The notes beneath the pieces were generated by a model. That model was not told where the DNA came from. It did no database searches and worked only from the letters and a program-made list of their open reading frames with translations. A DNA stretch of 32,050 bases from Candidatus Bathyarchaeota archaeon (lineage in GTDB: Archaea > Thermoproteota > Bathyarchaeia > Bathyarchaeales > DTEX01), in the NCBI GenBank assembly GCA_003601725.1, contig PIYJ01000001.1, forward strand, positions 1 through 32,050, given 5' to 3'. The position numbers were made by a program, and so were the translations under genes. Below, in pieces: positions 30,976 through 32,050 of this stretch. Every line of letters begins with the position of its first letter. Within the stretch, counting starts at the first letter, position 1.

Positions 30976-31734
30976 TTAACCCCCTTCTGAAAGAGTGAAT
31001 GTAGTGAAACGATATATTTGGTAAGCGAAATAAACGCTTATCAGCATCATTACTCCTACCATTATCCATCTAGTATATGAAACGATCTCCTTTTTACTCT
31101 TGAAGTAGGTATCAAGAAAAACAAAACTGTTGACATAAGCGATCAGAATCCATGCTGCTAAAAGTAAAGCCATGTTTACTGGCGTTGGAAGCGTAATATA
31201 AGGAAAATAAGAGAAGGATCTGGCAAGGCTATGACTTTCTAAGGGGATAATTATCGTCCAATTTCCCGAATGCCGCGTAAAAGACGCCCGCTCCACGAAA
31301 GACCCTCGAGTAATTATTCCTTGCCCCCAATATTCCTCATAGAATTTCAGGTTTCTGGTAAAGACGCCCAATGTATACTTCCAAGATTCATTACTAGCAA
31401 AGCTAATCGTCAAGTTATAAATCCCGGGTCCATTAAGTTGAACTCCAACAACAGAAACTTCTCCAAGAAAGAGATCCACATACCTTGTTGAGATGGATAG
31501 ATCAAACAAACCGCCACGATTTAAGGGTTGGCATCGGGCTGATAAATTCTCTATTCGAGGGCTGAGAAAGACCACGAATACGTCTCTTTCAAGAACATCT
31601 ATCTTTCCAAGAGGACGATCTATGTTTAAGTAATTACCTTTAGAAGCACATACCGCTATGGGAAAAACCTGGGATATAAAGATAGATAATATTGTAAAAA
31701 GAAGAAGGTTTCTGGAAGATAAGGGATTAGGCAT
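30976..31734 (-). CDS. Secreted-domain membrane protein paired with the AAA-Lon protease
   Basis: The 252-residue protein is not a recognised family. Residues 8-30 form a signal peptide ending PIAVCA, with cleavage likely before SKG. About 150 residues of beta-rich extracellular sequence follow, with four N-glycosylation sequons (Asn63, Asn107, Asn115, Asn158). Two membrane helices lie at about 186-208 and 222-243, joined by a basic cytoplasmic loop (FKSKKEIVSYTR). The predicted topology is outside domain, hairpin through the membrane and a short outer tail. Its stop lies two bases before the AAA-Lon start, and that gene's Shine-Dalgarno lies inside its last codons, so the proteins are made together. 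An anchor, substrate receptor or sensor for the protease is the natural inference. ATG 31734 follows a TTATAATTTA TATA box with a leader of about 12 bases. Confidence 0.8.
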   Translation of the reverse strand: MPNPLSSRNLLLFTILSIFISQVFPIAVCASKGNYLNIDRPLGKIDVLERDVFVVFLSPRIENLSARCQPLNRGGLFDLSISTRYVDLFLGEVSVVGVQLNGPGIYNLTISFASNESWKYTLGVFTRNLKFYEEYWGQGIITRGSFVERASFTRHSGNWTIIIPLESHSLARSFSYFPYITLPTPVNMALLLAAWILIAYVNSFVFLDTYFKSKKEIVSYTRWIMVGVMMLISVYFAYQIYRFTTFTLSEGG

Positions 31735-31767
31735 TTTAATTCATCAAATCATTTTATCCAATATCAT

Positions 31768-31777
31768 TAAATTATAA
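31768..31777 (-). promoter_or_regulatory. TATA box of the membrane protein/AAA-Lon operon
   Basis: On the minus strand the sequence reads TTATAATTTA, about 35-40 bases before ATG 31734. It implies a transcript start near 31746. This is the only clear promoter for the two-gene operon, because the second gene has no gap in front of it. Confidence 0.5.
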
Positions 31778-31874
31778 TGCAAAAACTTTTCAATAAAGAT
31801 TTCTAAGAATCTCCCCTTTCTTCTATTAAACATCCAATAATCCCGCATCTTAACTACCTAGGGCCGTTATATTT

Positions 31875-32050
31875 CTAGCCTATTCGCTTTATTCTTCCCC
31901 ACTTCATTTCTTTTTTAAAAACGAAGGCGTCTAAGAAGCTTTTGATCTTAATGAAATTTCTTATCTCTTTGTAACCAACTACGAAAAGGGGGGAAAAGAT
32001 AATTAGCCTCAAATCCTCATTATCCATCTGAAGTGCTAATAGGCTGTACG
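31875..32050 (-). CDS. C-terminal end of a probable family 2 glycosyltransferase
   Basis: A frame entering from the right edge (codons from 32048) runs 57 residues to TAG at 31875-31877. The visible end has a hydrophobic membrane-like segment (LRLIIFSPLFVVGY), a FLDAFVFKKEMKW stretch and a basic terminus GRIKRIG. A membrane helix followed by an LDA-x4-KEMKWGR motif is common at the C-terminus of archaeal membrane glycosyltransferases of family 2. The catalytic part is outside the window, so the call rests on this tail only. It lies 140 bases upstream of the membrane-protein gene on the same strand. Confidence 0.5.
   Translation of the reverse strand, partial: YSLLALQMDNEDLRLIIFSPLFVVGYKEIRNFIKIKSFLDAFVFKKEMKWGRIKRIG

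Noticed and set aside
30974..31069. 32-codon N-terminal extension of the AAA-Lon protein
   Set aside because: It overlaps the 3' end of the membrane-protein gene in another frame, while ATG 30973 has a good ribosome site right after that gene's stop.
1..32050. CRISPR arrays, tRNA/rRNA genes, insertion sequences, prophage
   Set aside because: Looked for direct-repeat arrays, tRNA-like cloverleafs, terminal inverted repeats and transposase or integrase motifs; none was seen.

Overview
The window is archaeal chromosomal DNA. It carries a NOP5-fibrillarin pair (C/D-box RNP core), archaeal-type aspartate-semialdehyde dehydrogenase, winged-helix regulators of the HTH_45 kind, an F420-type luciferase-like oxidoreductase, T/A-rich TATA boxes about 25 bases ahead of very short leaders, GGTGA-type Shine-Dalgarno sites and many TTG starts. 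A complete-looking bacterial/methanogen-style diaminopimelate (DAP) lysine block, instead of the LysW/alpha-aminoadipate route, together with [NiFe]-hydrogenase maturation genes, suggests an anaerobic lineage such as Bathyarchaeia. That placement is inference. No rRNA, tRNA, CRISPR array, transposase or integrase was seen; the region reads as core chromosome.

Layout. 1-819 (-): 3' part of class 1B dihydroorotate dehydrogenase, running off the left edge. 1063-2984 (+): nop5-flpA. 3175-3939 (+): sugar-phosphate isomerase/epimerase-like TIM barrel. 4050-5546: winged-helix regulator divergent from a universal stress protein plus a tiny membrane protein, with a cluster of ACGTA-type boxes between them. 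5694-6113 (-): NikR with all nickel ligands. 6277-11679 (-): operon dapA-dapB-lysC-asd-lysA. 12234-14909 (+): ADP-forming acyl-CoA synthetase fused to a GNAT acetyltransferase, with an unusual start. 14985-16536 (-): bactofilin-like beta-helix protein and a small winged-helix protein. 16693-16890 (-): small unrecognised gene. 17201-17593 (+): Lrp/AsnC regulator, convergent with aroQ-tyrA (17583-18794, -). 18869-20865 (-): HAD phosphatase and Gfo/Idh/MocA oxidoreductase. 21137-22222 (+): a second, divergent DHODH-like barrel. 22252-26491 (-): hydrogenase maturation operon (HycI-type protease, hypF, hypC, hypD). 26642-27607 (+): LLM-type oxidoreductase. 27724-28119 (-): two-CBS protein. 28256-31734 (-): secreted/membrane protein followed by a double-AAA+ ATPase fused to a Lon protease domain. 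31875-32050 (-): end of a probable glycosyltransferase.

How the parts may work together. A 17-base near-perfect palindrome (TTTACGAATTTCGTAAA) upstream of the lysine operon recurs with 15/17 identity directly against the TATA box of the Lrp gene 5.4 kb away, which suggests a LysM-like, autoregulated lysine regulator. NikR and the hyp genes together point to nickel-dependent hydrogenase metabolism. The most novel-looking unit is the two-gene operon at 28256-31734. It combines a CDC48-like tandem AAA+ motor and a Lon-type Ser/Lys protease in one chain, translationally adjacent to a signal-peptide, two-helix membrane protein with four N-glycosylation sequons. It looks like a membrane-linked proteolytic machine distinct from ordinary archaeal LonB.
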